From NCBI GenBank assembly GCA_020853975.1, contig JADYXW010000015.1, positions 124,001 through 188,000 on the forward strand: DNA of 64,000 nt, given 5' to 3'. Shown piece after piece: positions 7,162 to 15,385 of the stretch (positions are counted from its first letter, which is position 1; the number at the start of each line of letters is the position of its first letter). The translations under genes and the position numbers were made by a program. This DNA is from Phycisphaerales bacterium. GTDB lineage: Bacteria; Planctomycetota; Phycisphaerae; Phycisphaerales; UBA1924. The notes beneath the pieces are model-generated. The model saw only the letters and a list, made by a program, of their open reading frames with translations. It was not told where the DNA came from and searched no databases.

Positions 7162-9699
7162 ATGTCCGAATCGAGAATGATCATTAACTATGTCCCGGGC
7201 GAAGAGTGCCGGGTCGCCATCGTCGAGGACGGCAAGCTCGAGGAGCTCTACGCCGAGCGCTTCGCCCAAGCCTCGCGGGTGGGCAACATCTTTGTGGGCA
7301 AGGTCGTGAACGTGGAGCCCGCGATCCAGGCGGCGTTCGTCGACTTTGGCGTGGGTGACAACGGGTTCCTGCACGTCACCGACCTTCACCCCCGGTACTT
7401 TCCGGGCGAGGAGGAGACCGCCACCGAGAGCGTGGGCTTCAAGACCCCGCGGCGCGAGAGGCCACCGATCCAGGCGGCGCTCCGCCGGGGCGACGAGGTC
7501 ATCGTGCAGGTTCTCAAGGAGGGTGTGGGCACCAAGGGCCCGACGGTCACGAGCTATCTCTCCATCCCCGGCCGGTTCCTGGTGATGATGCCCTACATGG
7601 ACCGTGTGGGCGTGTCGCGCAAGGTCGAGGACGAGGATCAGCGCCGCAAGATGCGCGAGATTCTCGACCAGCTCGACCTGCCCGAGGGCTTCGGCTTCAT
7701 CCTGCGCACCGCGGGCTTCGAGGCCACCAAGACCGAGCTGAAGCGCGACCTCGCGTACCTGCAGAGGCTGTGGAAGGACATGGACCGGCGCCTCAAAGTG
7801 GGCGGCAAGCCCCGGCTTCTCTACAGCGAGAGCGATCTGCTCGTCAGGTCGCTCCGCGACATGATGACCGCCGACACCACCGAGGTCGTCATCGATCACG
7901 AGATCGCGCTGCGGCGCGCCGCGAAGTTCATGAAGATCGTCTCCCCACGAGGGGCGGCGAAGCTGATGCACTACCCGGCCAAGACGCCCATCTTCCACGC
8001 CTTCGGGGTGGAGCGGCAGATCGCGTTCATCCATGCGAGAGAGGTGCCCCTGCCCAGCGGCGGGCGGCTGGTCATCGACCAGACCGAGGCGCTGGTCGCC
8101 ATCGACGTGAACTCCGGCAAGAGCCGCGAGAGCCGCAACAGCGAGGACAACGCCTATCAAACCAACATCGAGGCGGTGGACGAGATCTGCCGCCAGCTCC
8201 GTCTTCGCGACATGGGCGGCATCGTCATCAACGACCTGATCGACATGCGGCATGCGAGCCACCGCAAGGACATCGAGAACCGGTTCAAGGAGCGGCTCAA
8301 GCGCGACCGGGCCAAGTCGAGCATCACGGGGATCTCCGAGTTCGGCATCCTCGAGATGACCCGTCAGCGCATGAGGCCCAGCCACGAGAGCGTGCACTTC
8401 ACCGACTGCCCGATCTGCCGGGGTCGGGGCGTGCTCCAGAAGCCCGACTCGCTGGCCTCCGATGCGCTGCGCGACCTGGCGGCGGTGCTGGACGTGGACC
8501 GGGTGCACCGCGTGGAGATGGTGGTGGCCCCGCGCATCGCGGGAGAGCTGCTGTCGTCCAAGCGGGCGCTGCTCAGCCGCATCGAACGCTCGCACGGCAA
8601 GCACGTGGACGTGCGTGTGAGCGAGACGGTCTCTGTGGACCGCGTGACGTTCTATGCGTACGACGAGCAGGGCCAGGACATCGACACGCAGAACCTGCCC
8701 CAGCCCAAGAAGCCCCGCGACCTCGTGCCATTCGTCGACCCGACGGAGGTGGGCTCGGAGTGGGCGATCGACGAGGCGGAGGAAACCGCCGCCGCGACCC
8801 CAGAGCCGGAGCCCGAGGTCGAGCCGGACGTGCACCCCATCGAGCTGGATGAGTTGCCCCCCGAGCCTGATGGAGAGGGTGCGGGGGGGGGCGAACCGGG
8901 CGAGGGAGGCGGGCGTCGTCGTCGGCGTCGTCGCCGGCGCGGGCGGGGACGTGGGGGCGAGGGGTCCGGCGAGCGAGCCCCGGGAGAGCAGACGCCGCAG
9001 GCATCTCCCGCGGCGGACTCGGACACCGAGGCTCCGCGCGGAGACGACGCGGGAGAGAACCAGTCGGGTGGCGGATCAACGCAGGCCGGGGAGGGCGCGC
9101 CCGGCGAGGGAGGCGGGCGGCGTCGGCGCCGCCGCCGTCGTCGTGGTCGCGGGGGCGGCGGGGCAGGTGGTGAAGGCGATGGCGGGCAGGGCCAGGACCG
9201 GGCGCCAATGACGCAGCGGGCCGCCCCCCAGCCGCGGCCCGCGACCCCGGAGACCGGGGGCGATTGGGGCGATGACGGCGGCGGGCCCAAGGACGCGCCG
9301 CAGGCGGCGGAAGCAGCCTCGATGTCGCAGCCGCACGCAGATGAACCCGAATCCGAAGGAGAAGGCTCGGACGACGCCGAGGGCGCCGCGCCCGGTTCTG
9401 ATGGCGGCGAGGGGCAGGCTGGCGGAGGCGAGCAATCGCAGGGCGAGGGAGGCGAGCGTCGTCGTCGTCGGCGGCGGCGGCGGGGCCGGGGCGGCAGTGG
9501 CGGCGAGGGTCGGGGTGACGGCGGGAGCGGGCGTGGACAGACGCCCCGTCAGGACTCCCGTCCCGAGCCGCGTGAGCGCCCGCCTGCGGCCAGAAAGCCG
9601 GAGCCGGCGAGCGAGCCCCAGCGACCCCGGTCTCTGTACGGCTCCAGCCGACGCAAGCTGAACCCCAGCGAACTGAACAAGAGGCCAAAGCCGGAGTGA
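7162..9699 (+). CDS. rne: Ribonuclease E/G with Arg-Gly block C-terminal tail
   Basis: 845 residues from the ATG at 7162, which has GGAAAG just upstream; an earlier in-frame ATG at 7132 is less likely. The S1 RNA-binding domain (GNIFVGKVVNVEPAIQAAFV, then NGFLHVTDL) is interrupted by an acidic/basic insertion. The catalytic core has Asp315 in IDVNSGKS and the Asp pair in NDLIDM (358/361). The zinc-link Cys416-Pro-Ile-Cys419 is followed by RGRG. Beyond about residue 560 the protein is a low-complexity acidic tail carrying three blocks of nine arginines followed by RGRG/RGGG. It is the main endonuclease of mRNA decay and rRNA processing; tails of this kind in other RNase E proteins scaffold degradosome partners and bind RNA. 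The frame contains no stop in the low-complexity part, so the repeats are translated. Confidence 0.92.
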   Translation: MSESRMIINYVPGEECRVAIVEDGKLEELYAERFAQASRVGNIFVGKVVNVEPAIQAAFVDFGVGDNGFLHVTDLHPRYFPGEEETATESVGFKTPRRERPPIQAALRRGDEVIVQVLKEGVGTKGPTVTSYLSIPGRFLVMMPYMDRVGVSRKVEDEDQRRKMREILDQLDLPEGFGFILRTAGFEATKTELKRDLAYLQRLWKDMDRRLKVGGKPRLLYSESDLLVRSLRDMMTADTTEVVIDHEIALRRAAKFMKIVSPRGAAKLMHYPAKTPIFHAFGVERQIAFIHAREVPLPSGGRLVIDQTEALVAIDVNSGKSRESRNSEDNAYQTNIEAVDEICRQLRLRDMGGIVINDLIDMRHASHRKDIENRFKERLKRDRAKSSITGISEFGILEMTRQRMRPSHESVHFTDCPICRGRGVLQKPDSLASDALRDLAAVLDVDRVHRVEMVVAPRIAGELLSSKRALLSRIERSHGKHVDVRVSETVSVDRVTFYAYDEQGQDIDTQNLPQPKKPRDLVPFVDPTEVGSEWAIDEAEETAAATPEPEPEVEPDVHPIELDELPPEPDGEGAGGGEPGEGGGRRRRRRRRRGRGRGGEGSGERAPGEQTPQASPAADSDTEAPRGDDAGENQSGGGSTQAGEGAPGEGGGRRRRRRRRRGRGGGGAGGEGDGGQGQDRAPMTQRAAPQPRPATPETGGDWGDDGGGPKDAPQAAEAASMSQPHADEPESEGEGSDDAEGAAPGSDGGEGQAGGGEQSQGEGGERRRRRRRRRGRGGSGGEGRGDGGSGRGQTPRQDSRPEPRERPPAARKPEPASEPQRPRSLYGSSRRKLNPSELNKRPKPE
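8890..9510 (+). repeat. Three in-gene repeats encoding Arg9-Gly blocks in the RNase E tail
   Basis: Near-identical DNA blocks at about 8893-8960, 9100-9160 and 9438-9500, each encoding GEGG(G/E), nine arginines and then RGRGR/RGRGG. They are separated by acidic, Pro/Ala/Gly-rich spacers of about 45-95 codons. Synonymous codons (cgt, cgg, cgc) differ between copies, so the amino-acid pattern rather than the DNA appears to be conserved. Confidence 0.85.
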
Positions 9700-9752
9700 G
9701 CGTGCGGGCTTGACGCGACGTGTATCCTGCCGGGAGAACCGGAGGCCCTGTC

Positions 9753-11789
9753 ATGCTCATGCTCTCGCTGCCACTGCTCGCGTCGATGCTGGCCCTGCAC
9801 CCCGAGCCGCCCGCGAGGGTGGACATCGTCGGGCTGCGCGCGGCGCTGGAAGCGGCGCCCGAGGCCGGCGAGGGCGTTCTTGTGTGGCTGCCCACGGCCC
9901 ACGCGGGCGACGAGCCCTTCGAGGCGTGGAGTTCGCCGGTCATGGCGCCGGAGCTCGGCGCGAAGCACCCGCAGATACGCACGTACGCCGCCCGGGGCCT
10001 GCGCGAACCGGGCGTGACGGCGCGGATCGATCTGTCGCAGAACGGGCTGCACGCGATCGTGCTCCGGGGTGGGCGGGGCGAACTGCTCTCGGCGGTCCCC
10101 GGAGACCCCGGCCTGGTGACGCGCGGGCTCGTGGGCCGGGGGTACGAGGGATGGGAGTGTCTGGTGCCCGCGGGCATGGGAGCGGGGGCCCCGGTGTGGT
10201 CGGAGCGAGGGCCGCTGACGCTGCGCAGGCTTCGGGCGGCGGTCGCATGCACGGGCGAGTTCACCACGGACGCTTCGGCGGCCCAGGGCCGGGCGCCGAA
10301 CCTGGCCGACGGGCTCGCCGCGGTTGTGACCATGGTGAACCGCGCCAATGCGCTCCTCGAGCGGGATGTCGCGGTGAGGCTCGAGCTCGTGCCCAACAAC
10401 GACCTGCTGATCTTCCTGAACCCGGCGACGGATCCGTACAGTGGTACGAACAGCGGGGCCAACCTGTCTGCAAACATCTCGACGTGCTCATCCCGGATCG
10501 GGAACACGAACTTCGATATTGGCCACGTGCTCACGCGCATCCCCGGGGGTGTCGCGTACCTGCAGGCGCCGTGCACGAACAACCGCGCGGGGGGCGTCTC
10601 GGGGCTGCCCCGCACCGACACGGGCGACCCTTTTGACCCCCAGGTCCTCATGCACGAGCTGGGCCACCAGCTCGGGGCCAACCACACGTTCAACGGCAGC
10701 ATCGATAGGTGCCTCAACAACCGCAACGGGTCCACTGCGTGGGAGCCGGGCTCGGGCACAACCATCCTGTCGTACGCGGGCGGATGCCCGGTCGGGAACG
10801 TGCCGCCGGGCGACAACATCGTGATCAACCGAGACGTGATGTACCACTCGGGGAGCCTGCTGGAGATGCGGGCCTGGCTGGCGGGCGGCGGGGCCACGTG
10901 CGGGTCGCAACTGGCGGTCGCCAACCAGGCGCCCCTGCTCGACAGCATGCCCCCCGCGACGGGTCTGGCGATTCCCACCGGAACGCCCTTCGAGCTCTCT
11001 GCGGCGGTGAGCGATCCGAATGGTGACGGGGTGACGAACTCGTGGGAGCAGTTTGACCTGGGGCCACAGCAGCCGCTGACGGGCGCGGACAACGGTTTGT
11101 CGCCCCTGTTCCGGTGCTTTGCGCCGCGGGCCGAGGCGGCACGGGTGTTCCCGCAGTGGAGCGATATCTTGGGAGGCGTGGCAACCCCCGGGGAGCGATT
11201 GCCCCAGTTTACCCCCGCGACGCGCAAGTTCCGCCTGGTGGCGCGCGACAACTTCCCCGGCGCGGGCGGAGTCACGATCTCGCACAACATCGAGGTGCAG
11301 GTGGTTCAGGGCACGGGGCCGTTTGTTGTGACGGCACCCGCGACGGGGCAGGTCAGGACAGGCAGAGGCACAGTCCGCTGGGATGTCGCGGGCACAAGCC
11401 TTGCCCCGCTGAGCGTCACGCAGGTGAGGATTGATCTCTCGCTTGATGGCGGCGCCACGTTCGGGACCGTGCTCAGCGAGAGCGAGCCGAACGACGGCGA
11501 GGCTTCGGTGGACTTCCCCGCGGCGGACGCGGCGGCGGCGAGAGTCCGCGTGCGGGCCATCGGCGGCATCTTCTTCGCGGTCTCGGGCGAGTTCACGTTG
11601 CTCGCGTGCGAGCCGGACTACAGCGGTGACGGCACCGTGGACCAGGACGACGTTTCAAGGCTCATCTCGATCGTCGCGGGCGGGCCGAACGACCAGGGCC
11701 TGGACCCGGACTTTAACCGCGATGGCGCTGTGGATCAGGATGACGTCACCTCGCTTGTGCACACGGTCGCGGGCGGCGGCTGCCCTTGA
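9753..11789 (+). CDS. Secreted metzincin metalloprotease (reprolysin-like) with C-terminal dockerin
   Basis: 678 residues from the ATG at 9753, chosen because GGAGG lies 7 nt upstream. A hydrophobic N-terminus (MLMLSLPLLASMLAL) suggests export. The zinc site is HELGHQLGANH (His301, Glu302, His305, His311), the extended metzincin motif. The expected Met-turn position reads TTILSYAGGC, with Leu where a Met is normal. Next come Ig/FN-like beta segments. The end is a dockerin with two calcium-loop repeats, starting DYSGDGTVDQDDVSRL and DFNRDGAVDQDDVTSL, and finishing GGGCP. This matches the GC-type dockerins widespread in Phycisphaerae; the binding partner is unknown. It probably acts at or outside the cell surface. 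It is the only gene here with a strong ribosome site just downstream of a TATCCT element. Confidence 0.85.
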   Translation: MLMLSLPLLASMLALHPEPPARVDIVGLRAALEAAPEAGEGVLVWLPTAHAGDEPFEAWSSPVMAPELGAKHPQIRTYAARGLREPGVTARIDLSQNGLHAIVLRGGRGELLSAVPGDPGLVTRGLVGRGYEGWECLVPAGMGAGAPVWSERGPLTLRRLRAAVACTGEFTTDASAAQGRAPNLADGLAAVVTMVNRANALLERDVAVRLELVPNNDLLIFLNPATDPYSGTNSGANLSANISTCSSRIGNTNFDIGHVLTRIPGGVAYLQAPCTNNRAGGVSGLPRTDTGDPFDPQVLMHELGHQLGANHTFNGSIDRCLNNRNGSTAWEPGSGTTILSYAGGCPVGNVPPGDNIVINRDVMYHSGSLLEMRAWLAGGGATCGSQLAVANQAPLLDSMPPATGLAIPTGTPFELSAAVSDPNGDGVTNSWEQFDLGPQQPLTGADNGLSPLFRCFAPRAEAARVFPQWSDILGGVATPGERLPQFTPATRKFRLVARDNFPGAGGVTISHNIEVQVVQGTGPFVVTAPATGQVRTGRGTVRWDVAGTSLAPLSVTQVRIDLSLDGGATFGTVLSESEPNDGEASVDFPAADAAAARVRVRAIGGIFFAVSGEFTLLACEPDYSGDGTVDQDDVSRLISIVAGGPNDQGLDPDFNRDGAVDQDDVTSLVHTVAGGGCP

Positions 11790-11837
11790 GACGAGCAGCC
11801 GCAGGCAATCAAGGCTGAACGCGCTCGGGCGATTGTC

Positions 11838-11849
11838 GCACAATTATGT
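11838..11849. promoter_or_regulatory. AT-rich near-palindrome upstream of the LuxR-type gene
   Basis: CACA-ATTA-TGTG, in the 204-bp gap between the metalloprotease and the LuxR-type regulator. The gap has AT-rich islands (11831-11850 and 11880-11900) unlike the flanking DNA and is probably the regulator's promoter zone. No convincing -35/-10 pair was found. Confidence 0.25.
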
Positions 11850-11993
11850 GTGTCGAGCGGGTGATGCCCCGCGTGAGGGACAATACCCAATATCGCTCGT
11901 GGTGCGCGCGGGGCGTGCCCGCGATGCCCCTGTTGTGTCGATAGTCCGCGTGACGACGCGTTCCGCAGCGGAGCGGGGGCCGAGTCGCCGGGG

Positions 11994-12737
11994 ATGTCAT
12001 TGGTGAGCGATTTCGAACCGGAAAAGAGCCTTGCCGCCGCATTGGGCAGGATCGTCAGCGCCTGTGGACGCGTGCTCAAGCTGCCCGGGGCTCCTACACC
12101 GGACTGGTGCGAGCGTGCGGCGGGGGCGCTGGTCGTGCTCGTGCCGGATGGCGGGGTGGTGGTTGCACTCGCGAGGCTCGGGGTGAACGGGCGCGTCGTG
12201 GAGGTGGTGAGCGCGGGGGCCGCGACCGGCGCGGCGGTGCTCGCCGCGCCCGGCGCGCTGGCGCTGCGGGCGGAAGTGGGGCATATCTGCAACATGCAGT
12301 GGGCTCCGGACGCGTTGCGACCCGTGTGGGACTGGCTTCCCTCGGCCCGTGTTGTGTGCGGGGCCGCGACGCTGGAGGGGGGCAGGGCCGCGGTGCTCGC
12401 CTCGGTGGCGAGCCCGACAGCAGGGGAGCTGCTGCACGCGGTGCTTTCCGAGTTGATGGGACCGCTCGCGGAGGCGTCGAGGCGGACGTTCGGCGACGGG
12501 GTGCTGAGGCACTCAGACTGGCTGAGCCCGCGCGAGCAGGAGGTTCTTTCGGCTCTCCTGCTGGGCAAGTCCATCCGCGAGATCGCGATTGAGAGCGGGC
12601 GGAGCGCGCACACCGTGCACGACCACGTGAAGAACCTGCACCGCAAGCTGCACGCGAACTCCCGGGGCGAGCTCGTGGCGCGAGCCCTGGGCTACATCGA
12701 GCCCTCTCCCGGGCCCGAGACGGCCGCCCCGGGATGA
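11994..12737 (+). CDS. LuxR-family DNA-binding transcriptional regulator
   Basis: 247 residues. The C-terminal 65 residues form a LuxR/FixJ HTH: WLSPREQEVLSALLLGKSIR, then EIAIESGRSAHTVHDHVKNLHRKL and RGELVARAL. The N-terminal 170 residues have no response-regulator aspartate pocket that I can see. They are Ala/Val/Gly-rich, of the length of a GAF or PAS-like sensing domain, but I cannot name a family. The gene stands alone, convergent with a small lipoprotein gene that ends 4 nt away, so its target is not obvious. The ligand is unknown. Confidence 0.8.
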   Translation: MSLVSDFEPEKSLAAALGRIVSACGRVLKLPGAPTPDWCERAAGALVVLVPDGGVVVALARLGVNGRVVEVVSAGAATGAAVLAAPGALALRAEVGHICNMQWAPDALRPVWDWLPSARVVCGAATLEGGRAAVLASVASPTAGELLHAVLSELMGPLAEASRRTFGDGVLRHSDWLSPREQEVLSALLLGKSIREIAIESGRSAHTVHDHVKNLHRKLHANSRGELVARALGYIEPSPGPETAAPG

Positions 12738-12741
12738 GGGG

Positions 12742-13275
12742 CTACTTCGGGTGTGCCAGCGCGGACTCGACCTTGCGTGCCAACCTCGCCTCGAGGTTGG
12801 TGTCACGGGTGACGGCGACCGCGTAGCCGAGCCACACGCCCCGGTCGGAGAGCGCGGGGTCGCGCGAGATGGTGGTGAGCTGGATGGATCGCGGGTTTGG
12901 ACGAACGCCGGGCGACTGAACACGAGAGACAGTGACCGTCACCTTGGCGCTCACGGGCTCACCCTCCGCGGGAGAGGGCTCGAAGGCCACGCGGACCTCG
13001 CGGCGCTGGCGGTTGAACAGGTCGGAGGTCTCCTGCGCGGGCGAGGACTGCTCGGTGTCCCAGGGCGTGGCCCAGCCCGCGGAGGGCTTGGGCAGCGTGG
13101 TGATGACCCCGGCGCGGGCGTCGACGCGCTCGATGTCAAAGCCCGAGTCGCGGAGCACGGAGCGGGTCGCGACGAAGGCGTCGTCGTAGCGGCCCGCGGG
13201 GACGGCGAACTCGCCCGTGCCGCGGGCGGCGCACCCGACCATCCATGCCGTGGGCAGGAGCAGGAGGAGTCTCAT
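12742..13275 (-). CDS. Small predicted lipoprotein, family unknown
   Basis: 177 residues from the ATG at 13275. The signal sequence MRLLLLLPTAWMVGC ends in a lipobox-like MVGC with Cys15. The mature part (FAVPAGRYDDAFVATRSVLR, later VRVAFEPSPAEGEPVSAKVT) looks like a small alpha/beta domain that is presumably membrane-anchored. No family recognised. The frame is open much further upstream, but that part is antisense to the HMA and thiL genes. It is divergent from the HMA-fusion gene across only 42 bp. TACGCT lies 6 nt before its ATG. Confidence 0.7.
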   Translation of the reverse strand: MRLLLLLPTAWMVGCAARGTGEFAVPAGRYDDAFVATRSVLRDSGFDIERVDARAGVITTLPKPSAGWATPWDTEQSSPAQETSDLFNRQRREVRVAFEPSPAEGEPVSAKVTVTVSRVQSPGVRPNPRSIQLTTISRDPALSDRGVWLGYAVAVTRDTNLEARLARKVESALAHPK

Positions 13276-13281
13276 GGGGTC

Positions 13282-13312
13282 AGCGTAGTCGGGGTAGCGC
13301 GGGCGATACGAT
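13282..13312. promoter_or_regulatory. Back-to-back -10-like elements in a 42-bp divergent gap
   Basis: The reverse strand has TACGCT (13287-13282), 6 nt before the lipoprotein ATG. The forward strand has TACGAT (13307-13312), 5 nt before the HMA-fusion ATG. The gap is too short for two promoters with leaders, which supports leaderless starts in both directions. Confidence 0.4.
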
Positions 13313-13317
13313 CCGCC

Positions 13318-14445
13318 ATGCGCCACCTCATGCTCATGTTCGTCGCCCTGGTCGAGGGCCTCGGCCTTGCGGCGCCCGCGTTCGCGCAGGAGGCCCTGCT
13401 CACGCTCAAAGTCCCCACGCTGTCCTGCGAGGGGTGCCGCTCGTCGGTGGAGGCGGCGCTGCAGCCGGTGAAGGGCGTGCGGGCCGTGGACGTGAACCTG
13501 ACCACGAAGGTGGTGCGCGTGTACATGGACGAGGGGGGGCGGGGCGCGATGCGCCGGGTGGTTGATGCACTCGCGGTGCACGACAAGAAGGTGACCGAGC
13601 GAACGGAGGCGGCGTTTGACGGGGTGCGGGGCGTGCCGAGGCAGCGGCTGGCGATGCTCTCTCGCGGGGTGACGCTCGGCGCAGAACCGACGCCCGCGGC
13701 GGACCTCTCGGCGCTCCGGGGGGCCGGCATTTTGCACGTGCGGCTCGCCTTTGAACCGGCGAAAGTGTGGGGCGCGGAGTCGCGCGGGCTGCGGACGGGC
13801 GAGGTGGCGGCGTTGAAGAGTGCCACGGCCGCCGCGCTCGACGCGGGGCTCGGAGTGGTGCTGGTGGCGGCGGCCGCCGACGCACCCTGGGCCCGGCCCG
13901 ACGATCAGGGCTTTGTGATCGAGGTCGAGCGGATGTGGGCCGAACTGGCGCGGGAGATGGCGAGCCTGGACCCGGCGAGGCTGATGTTCGAGGTGGCCGG
14001 TATCGGGGCGGCGGCGCCTGAGGAGGAGCATCGCGCAGCGGCGCAGCGGGCGCTCGTGCTTGGGGTGCGTGAGGCGGCGCCGGAGCACACGGTCGTGCTG
14101 TGGGCGCCCGCGGACCGGCGGGGCGGGGCGGGTGTGCTCGCGAACGTGGTCTACGCCTTCGAGTGGGAGTTTGGCAAGACGGCAGGGGACGGCGCGGCGA
14201 AGGTCGCGGCGTGGGGCAAGGAGCAGAGGGCGCCGCTGTACTGCCGCGCACTTGGGACGCTGGCCCCGTGGGATCAGGCCGGGGGCTGGACGATCGAGAA
14301 GGCTGTGAAGGATCTGCAGACCCGGGGCATCGGCTGGGCGACTCCGGGCTTGGACACGCCCCTGGGCCCGGCCAGCGGCGGGGCTGGGGCGCGCCGGGTC
14401 GAGCCGGCCCAGCGGGCCATGCTGGGCCTGACGCCCGCTCCCTAG
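13318..14445 (+). CDS. Exported HMA domain fused to a degenerate GH5-like barrel
   Basis: 375 residues from the ATG at 13318. A signal peptide (about 1-23, cleaving after AFA) is followed by a heavy-metal-associated domain with the metal motif Cys37-Glu-Gly-Cys40 in LSCEGCRSSVEAAL. From about residue 125 the pattern follows glycoside hydrolase family 5: GILHVRLAFEP, a long helix then GLGVVLVAAA, VERMWAELAREM, LMFEVAGIG, NVVYAFEWEFG, APLYCRALG and a closing TRGIGWATPG. The catalytic positions appear lost: the usual Asn-Glu-Pro is Val-Ala-Gly, and the nucleophile motif Gly-Glu-Phe-Gly is Arg-Ala-Leu-Gly (310-313). The function is not known; perhaps metal-dependent carbohydrate or protein binding in the periplasm. 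thiL starts 9 nt downstream. Confidence 0.65.
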   Translation: MRHLMLMFVALVEGLGLAAPAFAQEALLTLKVPTLSCEGCRSSVEAALQPVKGVRAVDVNLTTKVVRVYMDEGGRGAMRRVVDALAVHDKKVTERTEAAFDGVRGVPRQRLAMLSRGVTLGAEPTPAADLSALRGAGILHVRLAFEPAKVWGAESRGLRTGEVAALKSATAAALDAGLGVVLVAAAADAPWARPDDQGFVIEVERMWAELAREMASLDPARLMFEVAGIGAAAPEEEHRAAAQRALVLGVREAAPEHTVVLWAPADRRGGAGVLANVVYAFEWEFGKTAGDGAAKVAAWGKEQRAPLYCRALGTLAPWDQAGGWTIEKAVKDLQTRGIGWATPGLDTPLGPASGGAGARRVEPAQRAMLGLTPAP

Positions 14446-14454
14446 GGGCACCCC

Positions 14455-15363
14455 ATGCGCGAAGATGACTTGCTGGCACACGTCTATCGGCGGTCTTCCG
14501 ACCTGGAGCGGGCCTTTGCGTGGGTCGAGGCAGGGCCGGGCGACGACTGCGCGGTGGTGCGCGTGGGCCAGCCCCGCGTGCTGCTCAAGACAGACCAGAT
14601 CGTTGAAGGGAGGCACTTCGTTGCGGGCACGCCCACCGCGATGCTCGCACGAAAGGCAATCGCTCGGCCTCTCTCGGACCTTGCGGCGGCGGCGGGACGG
14701 CCTCTGGCGGCGCTCGCGGCGGCTGTGCTGACCCCGGCCTGGCGCGGGGAGCGGGCCAACGAGCTGTTCGACGCGCTCGCGGGCGTGGCCCGGGGCTTTG
14801 CCTGTCCGCTCGTGGGTGGAGACATCGCGATGGCGGAGAGTGGGCCATTGGTGCTGACCATCAGCATCGTGGGAGAGCCGCACGCGGCTCGGGGGCCTGT
14901 GACCCGGCGCGGGGCGCTCCCGGGTGACTGGCTCTATGTGACGGGGCGCGTGGGGGGCTCCTTTGGAGAGGGCGGGCTGGGCCGGCACCTGACCTTCGAG
15001 CCCCGACTGGCGGAGGCGAGGGCCCTGGCGGACACGCTGGGTGAGCGGCTGCACGCGATGATGGACCTGTCCGACGGGCTGGGCATCGACGCCGGGCGGC
15101 TGGCGCGCGCGTCCGGGGTGCGGATGGAGATCGACGCCGGCGCCATCCCGCTCGGGCCGGGGGTGGAGGGAGTCGAGCGCGCGATCCGGGATGGCGAGGA
15201 CTACGAGCTGCTGTTCGCGGCGGCGGGCGAGGTGCCGGGAGTGGTCGCGGGCACGCCGGTCACGCGCGTCGGCCGCGTGGTCGCGGGTTCCGGTGCCGTG
15301 CTCGTGAGCGCGCGCGGCGCTGTGGAGGTGTCGGGGCAGGGCTGGGACCACGGCGCGAGATAG
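14455..15363 (+). CDS. thiL: Thiamine-monophosphate kinase
   Basis: 302 residues, normal for ThiL. Family motifs are the N-terminal GPGDDCAVV, LLKTDQIVEGRHF, the RPLSDLAAAAGRP segment, CPLVGGDIA, the glycine-rich VTGRVGGSFGEG and MMDLSDGLGIDAGRLA. It phosphorylates TMP to thiamine diphosphate, the last step of the pathway, binding ATP and Mg through the conserved Asp residues. It lies 9 nt after the HMA-fusion gene and is probably co-transcribed. No other thiamine gene is in the window. Confidence 0.93.
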   Translation: MREDDLLAHVYRRSSDLERAFAWVEAGPGDDCAVVRVGQPRVLLKTDQIVEGRHFVAGTPTAMLARKAIARPLSDLAAAAGRPLAALAAAVLTPAWRGERANELFDALAGVARGFACPLVGGDIAMAESGPLVLTISIVGEPHAARGPVTRRGALPGDWLYVTGRVGGSFGEGGLGRHLTFEPRLAEARALADTLGERLHAMMDLSDGLGIDAGRLARASGVRMEIDAGAIPLGPGVEGVERAIRDGEDYELLFAAAGEVPGVVAGTPVTRVGRVVAGSGAVLVSARGAVEVSGQGWDHGAR

Positions 15364-15385
15364 GCGCATCTACCATGCGGTCCTC

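Noticed and set aside
6866-7180. Possible small gene between ptsI and rne
   Set aside because: No recognisable product, no ribosome site, and it overlaps the rne start and its leader hairpins.
4861-8835. 1324-codon reverse open frame
   Set aside because: Antisense to ptsI and rne, with Arg/His/Leu-rich nonsense composition; ptsI and rne are unmistakable on the other strand.
8890-9510. R-rich repeats as a CRISPR-like or intergenic repeat array
   Set aside because: They lie within the open rne frame, with synonymous codon differences and variable spacers.
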